64,000 nt of DNA, from NCBI RefSeq assembly GCF_902686445.1, contig NC_062213.1, positions 36,282,741 to 36,346,740 on the forward strand, in the 5' to 3' direction. The translations under genes and the position numbers were made by a program. Below the pieces are notes generated by a model. It was not told the DNA's origin. It saw nothing but the letters and a program-made list of their open reading frames with translations, and did no database searches. Origin of the DNA: Sciurus carolinensis. Taxonomy: Eukaryota > Chordata > Mammalia > Rodentia > Sciuridae. Positions 1 through 11,382 of the stretch are shown one piece after another (within the stretch, counting starts at the first letter, position 1; each line of letters opens with the position of its first letter).

Positions 1-782
1 AGGGTCTCATTCAGTTGAAACTATAGGAGTATGTCTTTGACATGAATCAATTTAATATACAAAGTGAGGTTGCGTATCCATGTTGAATGAGGTTAGCCAG
101 CCAGTTGTAAGAAACATTCTTGATTGGAGGTTGAAATTTACCCCTGACTTTCAGCAACCTTTTCTAGTAGCATTTAAGGTAAAAGGAATGCCATCTGATT
201 ATTACAAGTAATGAGACTGCTATGGCAATTGGAAAGACTGGCCTGTTATCCCAAGAGTCTAGAAGTCAAACTCAGATCAGTAATACCTAAAACACAGTAA
301 ACATATTGGTACTCAAGTAGCATGAAAGGCAACACCACTTCTGAAGAGAAACGCTTGTTAGCCACTCATCAGTAGGAAGGCTAGGGACTGGAAAAGCTAG
401 TTGGTCTAAGGAATATAATGTATAGTGCCCAAGTTAACCTGACCTAGAGTCTGGTTTACTGTTGAACACCATAGTCAGGGTCGCTGTACTCAGCACTGTC
501 TGTGGGACAAGTGTTCTAGTCATCTATGCACCTGTTACTACTTATTGTCTTGGAAACTATACTCCTACAAAGGACGCAGCTGCTGGAGAGAAGATCTGGA
601 CCAGCCTCCCTCCCCTGGAGTTCCTCAGGGTGGCTGCTTTCAAGAAGTGGGGATGGAGGAAAATGGTTGAAAGACTGCTCATCCCAATGCCCAGTGCTTG
701 TGATGATACCACCAGTGGAGCTGCTACCTGGTGCTGTGTTCTTCCCAAGCCTAGCTGGCATGTGAATTTTTACTCAGGAATC
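1..782. other. Unique sequence, no gene recognised
   Basis: AT-rich non-coding DNA with no repeat I can name. A 112-codon open frame at 462-800 begins at TTG, overlaps other open frames of similar size on both strands and runs into the SINE at 783, so I do not treat it as a gene. Confidence 0.5.
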
Positions 783-998
783 TCTTTTTTTGGGGGGTGA
801 TGGCGGAGGCATTGGGGATTTCACCCAGGGGTACCTTGCCACTGAGCCACCTCCCCAGCCCTTTTTACTTTGAAACAGGGTCTTACTGAGTTGCTGAGGG
901 CCTAGCTAAATTGCTAAGGCTGGTCTGGAACTTGTGATATTTTTACCTCAGCCTCCTGAGTGACTGGGATTACAGACAAGCACCACCACACCCAGCTC
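783..998 (-). mobile_element. B1-ID dimeric SINE, antisense
   Basis: Reads as the complement of an ID tail (gccactgagccacctcccc) followed by a B1 head (cagcctcctgagtgactggg). The T-run at 785-792 is the complement of the 3' A-tail. Diverged copy, so old. Confidence 0.88.
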
Positions 999-1026
999 CT
1001 TAGGAATCTTGTAAGTAAATCAAAAG

Positions 1027-1240
1027 TTTTTCTTTTCTTTTTTTCAGTGCTGGGGTGAACTCAGGGGCACTGAACCACTGACCCACATCCCCAGCCCTTT
1101 TTTTGTATTTTATTTAGAGATAAGGTCTCACTGAGTTGCTTAGGGCCTTGCTAAGTTGCTGAGGCTGGCTTTGAACTCCAGACTCTCCGGTCTCAGCACT
1201 AGCCCCTGAGATTACAGGCTTGTACCACTGCGCCCCACTC
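1027..1240 (-). mobile_element. B1-ID dimeric SINE, antisense
   Basis: Antisense ID (ccactgacccacatcccc) then antisense B1. A T-rich run at 1028-1044 is the tail. Short similar sequences (tcaaaag) lie on both sides and may be a decayed target duplication. Confidence 0.88.
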
Positions 1241-1530
1241 AAAAGAGTATTTTTGATTTAAATGTTGGTGCAGGCTCTGATGTTGATAAACAAGTTGCTC
1301 AGAAAACAAGTACATGTTTAACATATTAAGGTATTAGTGTAGCTTTATCACCTCAGATTTGATTTCCGTCTGACATATTAAGGTGAAATTGTTGGTAGCC
1401 ACTTTAACAAGTCTTTATAGATAATTTTAGACTTAGGTAAATTTGCAAAAATAGTTCCTATATGTATATCTTTCATTCATCTTCTAATGATAACATCTTA
1501 CATAACCAGAGCACACTTACCAAAACTACT

Positions 1531-1760
1531 AAGCCAGATATGGTGGTGCATTGTGCACACCTGTAATCCCAACTACTCGGAGGAGGCTAAGGCAGGAGGG
1601 TCACAAGTTTAAGGTCAGCCTCAGCAATTTAGCAAGACTGTCTCAGAATAAGAAATAAAAAGGGCTAGAGATAGGAATGTGGTTCAGTGGCAAAGTAAAG
1701 TACCCCTGTGTTCAAAAACCAAAAGTCAAATAAAAAGAAGAAAAAGAAAGAAAAATTAAG
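1531..1760 (+). mobile_element. B1-ID dimeric SINE
   Basis: B1 head with the Pol III B-box-like cacctgtaatcccaac, then a diverged ID (ggaatgtggttcagtggc) and an A/G-rich tail ending near 1760. Confidence 0.85.
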
Positions 1761-2294
1761 AAATTAACCATATACTATTAACTAAAACCCAGAACTTATT
1801 GGGATTTCATTAGTTTTTCTACTGTCTTATTACAGGACCTACAATTATCTATAATGCCACATAGTTGTACTGACTCTAACTTTCAGACTGGTAGTTTCAG
1901 ACTGGTAGTCAGTAATTTTGCAAAATGCCCCTCAAATTGTGTCTTGTCTGATATTTTCCCATGATTAGACTGAGGCTATGTATTAATTGAGAAAGCCACC
2001 ACAGAGCAAAAATGCCCTCAGCACATCATACCAGGGAAGATCTGCATTGCTATGTTGCCAACCTCACTTGGCCAACGTGATGTCTGCTGAAATTTTCCAC
2101 TATAAACTTACTACTTTTCTCTTTGTAATTACTAATATTTGGAGGGAGATACTTAATGCAAAAAACAAAAAACACCTTTTTCTGCTTAGACTTTCCTCTA
2201 CTCATTTTAGTATCCTTATTTGGATTTTGTCTGAGGTGATGATTATTTTAACAATTTTAACATGCAAATGCTAATTCCCTAATCATTCTCATTA
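1761..2294. other. Unique sequence with a 14-bp tandem duplication
   Basis: AT-rich, no gene seen. The string tttcagactggtag occurs twice in tandem at about 1881-1908, a simple slippage duplication. The 95-codon open frame at 1987-2274 begins at a TTG and has no recognisable domain. Confidence 0.5.
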
Positions 2295-2536
2295 TTTATT
2301 TTTATTTATTTATTTATTTATTTTCTCGTTCTGGGGATTGAACCCAGGGATGTTTTGCCACTGAGCTACATCCCCAGCCCGTTTTTTTGTTTTGTTTTGT
2401 TTTGTTTTGTTTTGTTTTGTTTTGTTTTTAAGACAGGGTCTCACTAAATTGCTGAGGCTGGCTTTGAACCTATGGTTCTCCTGCCTCAATTTCCCAAGTT
2501 TCTGGGTTTACAGGCATGTACTACCATGTCCACTTT
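2295..2536 (-). mobile_element. B1-ID dimeric SINE, antisense, with pentamer expansion
   Basis: Antisense ID (gccactgagctacatcccc), then a GTTTT repeat at 2381-2428 in the A-rich linker between the monomers, then antisense B1. The TTTA run at 2298-2322 is the 3' tail. Confidence 0.88.
2381..2428. repeat. (GTTTT)n microsatellite
   Basis: About nine TTTTG units between the ID and B1 monomers of an antisense SINE. Expansion of the A-rich linker is a usual birthplace of such repeats. Confidence 0.9.
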
Positions 2537-2868
2537 TGATTTGCAAAGATGGGAATTTTATATGGTTCAACCTCTCCTTTCTCACTGAAATGAGAGCTGT
2601 TTGGTACTAGCAATTCTACTTTTGAAAAGTCTTTTCTACCTGCTACCATGCAGTCTAATCCAGCATCTCTCACCTGAACCAGTACAAGCATCCTCCTTGG
2701 CTTCCCTTCTAGTCTTGTCTTGTCTTCTAGTCTTGTCTTCCTGCCATCTAGTTTCCTCACTTCAGTCTGTTAAAAATGGAAATTTGATCATGTCACTTCC
2801 CTGCTTAAAGTACTTCAAAAACTTCCCCGTGCTCTCAGGATAAAGTCTAGGTTTCTCAACATGTTAGA

Positions 2869-3152
2869 ACAGTGCTGCCTAATGGAAATAGAACGCAGGC
2901 TACATATGTAATTTGAAAATTTCTAGTAGACACATTGGAAAAGTAAAAAAAGAAAAAAAATTAGCATTTTAATTTAATTCAATATATCCAACACATTATG
3001 GTTTAAATATCGAATCAACATAAAATTGTTCATGACATATTTTATATCTTTTTGGCACTGATTTTGGAATCCAGCCCCTCTCAGTTGGGACCAGTCATGT
3101 TTCAAATGCTTGGTAGCCACAGGGGCTAGTGGCTGCTCTCCTGCCCTGAGCA
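2869..3152 (+). mobile_element. hAT-type (MER-class) DNA transposon remnant
   Basis: Begins cagtgctgcctaatgg, has an AT-rich middle and ends with ggtagccacaggggctagtg and a decayed terminus. This order matches a common mammalian non-autonomous hAT-Charlie family with TIRs related to cagtgctgtccaata. Exact family not assigned. Confidence 0.6.
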
Positions 3153-4062
3153 GGTCTTGAAGTTCTTGCACAACAGGCTCCTACAAATCTCTGACTCCTC
3201 TTTCCACCTTATCCTCTACTCTGTGTCCAAGCTGTGAATCTTCATAAATGTTATTTCTTTTCCTGTGAAAAAGCCCTTCCCCTGCCCTTTTACCCTGACA
3301 TTTCCACTATCCTAATTATCATTATCCTTTAGTGAAATTGTGTAATGTCTTTTTCCCCTGACTGAAACACCATGAAGACAAGGAACCTGTGGGTCTTGCT
3401 TATTCCTGTATCACCAATATCTAGCCCAGATAGTGCTCAACATAGCAGGGAATGATAAACTTTTGCCAAACTGGAAATTGAACCAAGAGGAGGAATCATG
3501 TGATTGTAGGGAGGCTCCCCAGCCACCACATAACACAGCCAGTCACTAATTCCCACTGCGAAACAGGGTTGGAGCTGGGGAGCACCAGAGGTGCACTGGG
3601 GCAGGCCGGGGTGGGGCCAGGGTTGTTGGGAGCCCATCGAGCCCACCAGGGTGGCAGGCTTGAGGTTCCAAAAGCCAGCTCTGAAGCAAGCCAGGGTGGG
3701 CTCTCCGTGGTGGCCCGTGGGCCAGTGTGAATGCTGGCTCTGCACAGCTCAGCTGCTCTGAACCCCCAGACATCCACCATCTATGGACATCAACTTCCTG
3801 GGAAGCTGGAAATGCAGTGAACAGCAAGAAAATGGAAATGGGGCAGACCTGAATGAAAGTTCAGACTCTAAGAAAGTTCAGACTAATCAACAGTGTTGGT
3901 ACTCTTCCAAACCCTGATTAGCATAAATTTGGACCAACAGCATTGACCCAAGTGCTATATAAACCCCTAGACTAGTTCACTGAAGTGGGAACATGCTATC
4001 AGCCCCCTTCTCACCTCGTGACAGTTCTGTTTCTATTCTTGAATAAATTCTCCTCTTACTCT

Positions 4063-4266
4063 TTTTTGGGGGGAATGGGGGCAGCTACCAGGGATTGAAC
4101 TCAGGGGCACTCAACCTCTGAGCCACATCCCAGCCCTATTTTGTATTTTCTTTAGAGACAGGGTCTCTCTGAGTCACTCTGGCTGAGGCTGGCTTTGAAC
4201 TCATGATCCTCCTGCCTCAGCCTCCTGAGTCACTGGGATTACTGGTGTGTGCCACCATGCCTGGGT
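4063..4266 (-). mobile_element. B1-ID dimeric SINE, antisense
   Basis: Complement of an ID tail (accagggattgaactcaggg) and a B1 head. Related strings ttactctt flank it, consistent with a decayed TSD in the surrounding LTR. Confidence 0.9.
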
Positions 4267-4382
4267 CCTTTTACTCTTACCTTGTCCATGAATATTTCTC
4301 TGGATTTGCAAGACAAGAACCAGGAAAGAAGTTGGCAGTGAACTGCTGTGGTCTGCAGCAACACTGGAGAGCATAGCCCATT

Positions 4383-4452
4383 AAGATTCTGGGCTGCAGA
4401 ATTCTGGGCTGCAACAGGATTCTGGACTGCAGAGGCCTGCAGAGGCCTGCAG
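4383..4452. repeat. Short imperfect tandem repeats in LTR
   Basis: Three units of roughly gattctgggctgcag followed by two units of aggcctgcag. Local tandem structure inside the LTR-like segment. Confidence 0.75.
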
Positions 4453-4644
4453 CTTATGCAAACCCCACCTTCCTGCAGAAGTGGAGAAATTCTGGTTTCA
4501 GAGGGAGACAATTAAGAAGTTGCTCCATGACACCCAGGACAGACAGGCAAGGAAAAACTGAAGGTGGCTTTTTTCTAAACTCCCATCATTCTCTGCTAGT
4601 GCTAGAAGGAACATTCCACCTTCTAACCTCTTAAAAAACGCCAG

Positions 4645-4740
4645 TTGTGGGGAGTACAGTTCAAATGCACTTGTCTACCATGCATGGAACCCTGAGTTCC
4701 ATCCGCAGCACTGAGAATACCACCACCACCAACAACAAAG
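4645..4740 (+). mobile_element. Diverged ID element
   Basis: gtggggagtacagttcaaatg then catggaaccctgagttcc and a CCA/ACA-rich tail follow the ID order (A box, loop, B box), but both boxes are mutated. Confidence 0.6.
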
Positions 4741-4945
4741 GTTCTCCAAGAGCCTGTAATACCAGCAACTTAGGATGCTAAGGCAGGAGGACTGCAAGTT
4801 CAAGGCTGGCCTCAGCAACTTAGCAAGACCGTCTCAAAATTAAAAAAATAAATAAATAAAATGGGCTGGGAATGTGGTTAAGAACTCCTGGGTTCAATCT
4901 CAATCCCTGGTACCAAACAAACAAACAAACAAACAAACAAAAAAC
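4741..4945 (+). mobile_element. B1-ID dimeric SINE
   Basis: B1 head (gcctgtaataccagcaactt) and ID tail (gggctgggaatgtggttaag), ending in an (ACAA)n tail at 4915-4943. Confidence 0.88.
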
Positions 4946-5540
4946 AACCAAGGCCCAAGCAAAGATTTATGTAAGGACAGCAAAGTACACACCCCAAAGG
5001 CAGAGTGTGGATACCCCTTACCTCCTAGAGAAGAGAAGATGGTGATGCACCCAGGGGTAAGCTCTCTGAATACATGTATGATTTTACTGGGAAGAAACAT
5101 GCAGGCTCTCAGGCAAGCTTCTTTGAAACTGAAATCCCATGGCAATCATTTGATATTTGGGTTTGATTAGAATGTTCCTCTTTGTTCAAGCAGTATAGAC
5201 ATAACTCATTTGCGGGTATGTTGTGTAAATCTTTGAATCTGGTGACATTCAAGTAGAGTGTGCTTTCATTCTTACTGATCTGTTACAAGCATAGGCAGAG
5301 GATTTGTTCATCTAACTAAAGGGACAAGCATAGCTGGTCATGCTTGTAAATTCAGGTCTCTATCTAGTAAGGGTCTCTTTCTCCCCAAGGGCCCTCCTAT
5401 CTCAGATATACTGGTAGCTAGTTTATTGCTTAGGCAAGTTGCTTTATTATTCTGGGCCTCAGTATCCATCTTTAAAAACGGGACCAAATACAATACATCT
5501 GCCTTATTTAGCTCAAAAAGCTACTGACAAACTCACATAA
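4946..5540 (+). other. Unique sequence with a MIR remnant
   Basis: No gene seen. At about 5425-5515 the order ggcaagttgctttattattctgggcctcagtatccatc resembles the core and 3' part of a sense MIR SINE. Confidence 0.5.
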
Positions 5541-5551
5541 GATTATGTACA

Positions 5552-5589
<38 letters not shown>

Positions 5590-5602
5590 GATTATGTACA
5601 CA
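5539..5602. repeat. (CA)n microsatellite flanked by a 15-bp repeat
   Basis: The CA tract at about 5549-5587 lies between two exact copies of aagattatgtacaca (5539-5553 and 5588-5602). Confidence 0.9.
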
Positions 5603-5774
5603 AAAGCCCTTGGAAAGTATAATACATTCTGTGTTCCTGGCACTGTGGTAGTGTCCATGTCTCATAACACCTGAGGGTAGCAAATGCACTGGAATGCCCT
5701 GGAATGCCCATCTAGGGTAGTCACCTATTCTGGAAAAGGAAGCGACCCAGAATTGGATGATTATATAGCTACAC

Positions 5775-5958
5775 ATTCCTAGTCCTTATTATTATTATTA
5801 TTGTTGTTGTTGTTATTGTTGTTATTTTGTGACGGAATTTTGCTAAGTTGCTTACAGCCTCCTTGCTAGATCGTTGAGGCTGATCTGGAACTTGCAACCC
5901 TCCTGCCTCAGCCTCCAAAGTCACTGGGATTACAGGGGTACACCACCATGCCCAACTG
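5775..5958 (-). mobile_element. B1 monomer, antisense
   Basis: A (TTA/TTG)n tail at about 5788-5826 is followed by antisense B1 (gcctcagcctccaaagtcac). No ID half is present. Confidence 0.82.
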
Positions 5959-6039
5959 ATGACCAGATCATTTTGATACCCAGGGTTCCTACACTTTTAC
6001 CTGCATTTCTAATTGTTTAAGTGACTCTAATGGAAAGGA

Positions 6040-6585
6040 AAACAAAAAGTGTAAAGCATGGTCATTTGCTGAGCAGAGCTAAAGCATGGATACTATTCAT
6101 TTTGAGGTAGAGATTTAGGATAAGGAGAGAGAAATACTGAATTTAAAAGGAAACTCCCTTAAGTTATTGAGACATAGAGCATAGCCATAAATCTCAATCT
6201 CGAGCCACATGCCCTTGGCCCATGCCCTTGTAAAATGAAGGAAATACGCAAGCACCAGGAAAATGGCAAAGTTGTTCAGCTTCAACCTAGATCCACTTCC
6301 TGTCTGGCCCCTGATATAGCCCTTCTATAAATATTGGACACCCAGCCCAAGTCAGGGCTGCTTCTTGCTCTTGAGACAGGCCATATTCTCCCTTGAATGT
6401 AGAGCTACCTTCTTAAAAAAAAACCTCTGTCTATGACTTTGTCTGACTTGTGCTGAAATTCTTTTTCAACACAGGCCAAGAACCTTGCAGGTCCTGAGTT
6501 CAGTTCCCCTTCTCCTCTGGAAACTCCTTGGATCTGTCTCTGGAGACATCTCTTCTCCCATGAATATTTAATTAGAAAGTCTATG
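6040..6585 (+). mobile_element. Probable LTR remnant
   Basis: TATA-like cttctataaatattgg at about 6323 and, near 6450, cttgtgctgaaattcttttt, which resembles the end of mammalian ERV LTRs. The expected AATAAA is decayed to an A-run at 6414-6423. No internal region seen. Boundaries are uncertain. Confidence 0.4.
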
Positions 6586-6587
6586 TT

Positions 6588-6815
6588 TGACCGGGTACAG
6601 TGGTACATGCCTGTAATCCCAGCCACTCAGGAGGCTGAGGCAGGAGAATCCCAAATTCGAGGCCAACTAGGCCAACCTGGGAAATTTAACAAAACCCTTT
6701 CTCAAAATTTAAAAGTTGAGAGATAGGGGGACACAGCTGGGGATGTAGCTCAGTTGTAAAAGGTCCCTGAGTTCAGTCCACTGCAAAAAAACCAAACAAA
6801 CAAACAAACAAAAAC
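6588..6815 (+). mobile_element. B1-ID dimeric SINE
   Basis: Head gaccgggtacagtggtacat, B1 body, then an ID with agctggggatgtagctcag and a (CAAA)n tail at about 6789-6812. Confidence 0.9.
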
Positions 6816-8205
6816 CCCAGCAAGTTTGGGCAGAGCTACAACAGAAGCAGCCATATATGACAAGTACACTAAGTCCCCTTTGCTCACCTTGTAATGACCT
6901 TTGCTTGAGTGGATTCTCCAAGTGTGAACATAGCTGCTTCATGATAAACTGCCCAATCTCAGATGCTCCATCAAACTTCATATAAAAATGGCAGGAAGTT
7001 ATGCCCAGAGCTCTGAGTCAAAATCCCAGGGGTACAAGGATCAGCATGAGTGACAAAAACATCTTTCCCCCAAGGAAATGATCAGGTCACATCCGTACGG
7101 GGTCTGCCCAAATCATGTGGCTTCGATAAACAGAAGTCTCAAGAAGCACAGCTCTCTTGTCTTTGACTTTTTCTAGCAGAAAGAATGAAACTAAATGGTG
7201 CTATCTGTTGTTTTAAGCTTCCACTGCCAGTTGGCATCCTGCTCTTGACAGAGATTTAGAAATTCATAGCTCTCTATTCAATGGATGCTAACAACCCCAG
7301 TTTGACCTGGATTGACCTGCTTGGCAGTAAGATACTGAGAGGGGGCAATACTCCAAAATATAAAAAGTCAATACTTTAAAAATGTTTTTCTTGGAAGAAT
7401 TCAATTTTTAATTTTAAACTCAATTACTGGTTGCGTGAAGGCAACGTCTAGGTTTGGAAAAATCGGCATGAAATTCTGGAAAGAAAAAGAAAAGTTCAGA
7501 AATAACACAAAGTGAGAAAGAAATGACCCAGTGGTAGTCTTTGGTAGAAGTAGTTTCCTATTTCTCTGATTAGATTATCAGAACCTTGAATATCAATTTC
7601 AAAAAAGCACCCCTTTTTAGTTTGCACAGTCTCACTAAAAAGATAAATATAAGCCTTGGGTATTTATTACCAGGAGACAGAGTAAAGCAGGGTGGCCTCG
7701 GGAAAGGAAACTTCTCCTGGGGTCACAGGGTCTGTGTGTTGATGTCAGTTCTGTGCTGACTGTAATTATGAGCTAAGGAAGCAGTTTAACTATTTCATGA
7801 TTCTGTTTTATTAGCTATAAAGTGGAGATTATAATGCTCATCAGATCTGCTTTCCAAATCTAATTTGGAAACTGTGGGAAAGATAGTAAACTTGGAGAGG
7901 GTTACCCAGGTTTAGTGGTGGGCATTGCAAGTCACAGTACAGATCAATTATCAGGATACCAAAGGCCCCTGTAGCCAGGGCCAGTAATCTAGTGTCAGGA
8001 AAGCAATTGTCATGATGTGGTCCCTATTGGGAAGGAAGGTCAAATTCCAGTGTTCACAATTTTGGGATGAAGCCATGTGGTGCCTGTTTCCAAACAACAA
8101 TTTTTGTTTGTTGGTGCTCATATGCTCGTGAAGTCTCCCCTGCACTGACTCGGGCTTAGCTGCTTAACCGCTCGAATGTGCCGTTTCCAAAACTGCTCAT
8201 CAGAC
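6816..8205. other. Unique sequence, no gene recognised
   Basis: About 1.4 kb of AT-rich DNA without a named repeat except a possible short MIR core near 7815-7850 (aagtggagattataatgctc). Open frames are under 95 codons and show no domain. Confidence 0.5.
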
Positions 8206-8279
8206 ACTCTGGTGCCAGGCACTGCGGCACTCTCCTGGAATCCCAGCAACTCAGACGGCTGAGGCAGGAGGATCACAAG
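8206..8279 (+). mobile_element. Truncated B1 head
   Basis: ggtgccaggcactgcggcac then the B1 body stops at 8279 where an antisense LTR begins. The missing rest of this B1 is not found after the LTR. Confidence 0.8.
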
Positions 8280-8706
8280 TGTTACCGAAAGTTCAGTCCT
8301 TGTCCCAATGCCAATTCAATAATGAAGACATGGTTTAGAGAAAGAGGAAAAAGAAACTTTATTGCTTTGCTAGCAAGGAGAAATGCAGGGAACTCCTGTC
8401 CCAGAGGCTGTGATTCTGCCCATCAGGGAGAACCGGGGTGTTTTAAAGAGGTGATTCAAAGGTGTTCCCTGTCCAGAGCTGTGATTCAATTGTTAATTTG
8501 GGAGATAATTATTTCTGAGATCTTCTGGTGCCATCCCCCAACTTGGAATTATTTCATCCTATGCTGGGTGTATGCTCAAGGACAGATAACTCTACCTAGG
8601 ATGAGGAAGAAAGGTAATCCTGTTTCCCCTGAGATTAGGGAGGAGGAAAGAGTAGTGGGGAAAAGGGAAAGAGGAAGAGAAAGAAACAAGTCTATTTTAA
8701 AAATAA
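8280..8706 (-). mobile_element. Solo LTR, family shared with 12.18-12.60 kb
   Basis: Starts tgttaccgaaagttcagtcc and contains the complement of a polyadenylation signal (tttatt at 8359) beside tttgctagcaagg. It is the inverted counterpart of 12178-12604: both share the rare order A-rich end, tctttctctt, palindrome, AATAAA, and a terminus related to ggtaaca. No retroviral coding sequence is attached. The 210-codon frame crossing this region is a chance product of joined repeats. Confidence 0.72.
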
Positions 8707-8710
8707 ATCT

Positions 8711-8925
8711 GGGCCGGGCACCATGGTGCATGCCTGTAATCCCAGCAGTTAGGGAGGCTGAGACAGGAGGATCTCGAGTTCAGCCAGCCTCAGCAACAGC
8801 AAGGCGCTAAGCAACTCAGTGAGACCCTGTCTCTAAATAAAATACAAAATAGGGCTGGGGATGTGGCTCAGTGGTTGAGTGCCCCTGAGTTCAATCCCTG
8901 GTAGCAAAATAAAATAAATAAATAA
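8711..8925 (+). mobile_element. B1-ID dimeric SINE
   Basis: gggccgggcaccatggtgca head, an ID with gatgtggctcagtggttgag, and an (AAAT)n tail at 8906-8924. Well preserved, hence relatively young. Confidence 0.93.
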
Positions 8926-9143
8926 GTTCGGTGGCTCATCTTTGTAATCCCAGAGCCTCAGGAGGCTGAGGCAGGAGGATTATAAGTTCAAGACCAGCCT
9001 TAGCAACCTATCAAGGCCCTAAGCAATTTAGCAAGATCCTGTCTGGGGGTAGGGGGGAGGGCTGGGGATCTAGCTTGGTGCAAAAGTGCCCCTGGGTTCA
9101 ATACCCAGTACTGGAAAAAAAAAAAGAAAAAAAAAAAAAAAGC
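8926..9143 (+). mobile_element. B1-ID dimeric SINE
   Basis: Lies directly after the previous SINE: B1 head (ggtggctcatctttgtaatc), ID (gggctggggatctagcttgg) and an A-rich tail at 9113-9143. Two SINEs in direct tandem. Confidence 0.9.
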
Positions 9144-9229
9144 ATTGTGGTTTCCAGCTTGTTTCTCTTGGGTTGCTCACTCAGGGGAAGCCAGCTGCCA
9201 TAATGTTCGGACACTCAAGCAGATCACTG

Positions 9230-9492
9230 GGAAGTTCTACATGGTCAGGAACCAGACCTTCTGCCAACAACTAGCACTATCACACCAACCATGTGAGAGC
9301 TACATTGGAAGCAGACCCCCAACCTTGGTCCAGGCTTCCAATATGCAGAACCAGCCAACTAAGCCTCAGCCTCAATCCTCAGCCTACGGATTGAGGATTG
9401 AAACCGCCAGATAATGAATGTGTATACTTGTGGTAAGCCACTATACTTTGGAATAATTTGCTAATACAGATTTAACTATAGATAACTAATCC
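9230..9492 (+). mobile_element. Old LTR/MaLR-type 3' end
   Basis: Contains gataatgaatgtgtatactt, ggtaagccactatactttgg and actatagataactaatcc in the order of a common mammalian LTR 3' end. The complement of this family is seen at about 49985-51010. Confidence 0.5.
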
Positions 9493-9600
9493 AAGCAGGA
9501 AAGTGTCCCTATAGGGCAAGCATCAGACCCCAAGCTCTGACAGAAAGGCCATATTCAGTTTTGTCAGTTTCCACGCTGACCCTAGCGTTCTAACTGTACA

Positions 9601-9805
9601 GCATTTTTTTTTTAAGTACTGAGGATTGAACCTGAGGTACAACTGAGCTACATCCTTAGTCCTTTTCATTTTTAAATTTTGAGACAGGGTCTCCCTAAGT
9701 TGCTGAGGGCCTCACTAAGTTGCTGAGGCTAGCCTCCAACTTATGATCCTCCTGCTTTAGCCTCCCTGTAGCTGAGATTATAGTGTGGGCCACTACACCT
9801 GTCTT
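9601..9805 (-). mobile_element. B1-ID dimeric SINE, antisense
   Basis: Antisense ID (tgaggattgaacctgaggta) then antisense B1 (cctccctgtagctgagatta). Moderately diverged. Confidence 0.88.
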
Positions 9806-9819
9806 GTTCCAAATTTAAA

Positions 9820-9972
9820 TTTAACCAGTAAAACTCCACATTATGTATAACCACAAGAGTGGGAACCTAATTAGAATAAGTTATACTCCATGTATGTATA
9901 ATATGTCAAAATGCACTCTACTGTCACATATATCTAAAAAGAACAAATAAATTAAAATAAAAAAATATATAA
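9820..9972 (+). mobile_element. L1 3' UTR end, 5'-truncated
   Basis: ccagtaaaactccacattat through atatgtcaaaatgcactcta and an A-rich tail match the 3' end of the other L1 inserts in this window (for example 38276-38400). Confidence 0.8.
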
Positions 9973-11139
9973 ATAAATCTAGTATAACAGACGATTTTAG
10001 TCAAGGCCCTACTCAGCCTTGCTGTTTGTAGTTACAGCCTGGCTGTGATGCCTTCTGATACTATTCATCATCCATTCTATTATTTGTCAGTGTGGTTCTA
10101 TTAACAATGATTTTCAAACAGAAAGGGACCTGAGTCCCCAACAGTGGAAAAGGCCAACGTTGGGTGGTTCATCAAATATTTCACATTCTGCTTTTAAAAC
10201 ACACGACAGCATTGCACTTCCCCCTTGTGGCTAGACAGGGTCATGCACTCAGGTAGGGCCAATGGGATGTGAATGAAAATGGTGTTCACATCTGGGCCAC
10301 AGGATGTAACTTCCAAAGTTAGTCCCTTCAGAGCTCTTTCTCTTTACTGTGGTGACCAGCAATATTCTGGCCAGTCAGCCTAATTCTAGAGCTAGTATAA
10401 CAAGGAAGTTTGAATGAGAACTACATTTTCGTAGTTTGAAGACATTGCAGCTTGAGGGATTATTTGTTACAGCACAAATAATTGACTCATACAATGCATT
10501 CGGACTGATATTCTTGTGGCCTATAAGCTGCTTTGCTCCAAGAGAATTTATTCCTTCCTTCCAGGAATCATTTCTGCACATCAAGAGATATTGAAGGGGG
10601 ATTGGACTGTGACCGATTTTGAAGAACAAAAAGACCTGTTAAACTCCTTCCTCCCCCATGACAGTTGGCATCCTACCTTTTATAAATAAGAAGGCCCAAG
10701 CTCCACATCACAGGCTCTTGAACAAAGAAGCCCTGTGGCAAAGCAAGTAGTGTAGTGTCTACCCAGTCCACCCAGAGAAGGAAGCTGCCTTCACGGGCCC
10801 TCACACTCTACCAGAACCTTGGAGATCTGTTGAGCCAAAGTAAAGGTTTTAATAGTTACGATGACACCATCTCATGACGCCTTCTGGAATTCATGCCTTC
10901 ATTTGGGGATTGCCTGTTTTGCATGGTGGTATTCATTCTTCTCACCTGAGGCATTTCATGTGTAGGGAGGACAGACCCTCTGGAGGTGCTCCCGGCAGTT
11001 TGCACTTAGCTGCTTTAAGGAGTGGGAAAGAAAGGCACAGAGCCAGCGCTGCCGCCTGCCGGCTTGTGATGGGGGGTCACTCCAAATGCTAAATGGGTAA
11101 GCTGCTGATCTCCTTCCCCAAACACTGCAGGAAAGGCAG
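9973..11139. other. Unique sequence with an old repeat
   Basis: No gene seen. About 10180-10365 (ggtagggccaatgggatgtg, gatgtaacttccaaagttag) resembles a family also seen near 36260-36620 and 51330-51660. Unique otherwise; the 72-codon frame at 10874 begins at an ATG but has no recognisable domain. Confidence 0.45.
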
Positions 11140-11235
11140 GGTGGTATAGAGGTTAAAAGCACGCACCATCTCCGGATTCTTGGGTTTGAAATTTTAATTC
11201 CCCCACAGACTGTCTATGTGACTTTGGGCAAGTGA
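11138..11235 (+). mobile_element. MIR remnant
   Basis: ggtatagaggttaaaagcac, then gggtttgaaattttaattcc and ctatgtgactttgggcaagt follow the order of the MIR 5' half and core. Confidence 0.7.
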
Positions 11236-11382
11236 GGGTGGAGTTTGAGAATAAAGTGAATTGGCACATCTAAAGCACTGGGGACCTGGCAGGGGTATGG
11301 GGAGCCCCGCGGGAGGTCCCCGTGGTGCAGCAGTGGCCCACTTCATGCTTTGAAGACAGCCTGGCTGCTCTGCCCCTGGGCC

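Larger units (their letters stand above)
3470..4540 (+). mobile_element. LTR-like segment split by a SINE
   Basis: A TATA-like ctatataaacccc at about 3955 and a polyadenylation signal gaataaattc at about 4041 lie some 85 bp apart, as in a retroviral LTR promoter/R region. The segment is interrupted by the SINE at 4063-4266 and continues after it. A tract of imperfect 15-bp repeats of attctgggctgcag lies at 4383-4452. No internal retroviral gene is visible. Outer limits are uncertain. Confidence 0.5.

Noticed and set aside
8178..8810. 210-codon open frame on the plus strand
   Set aside because: It runs across a truncated B1, an antisense LTR and the start of a B1-ID SINE; the frame has no domain and a SINE-derived C-terminus.
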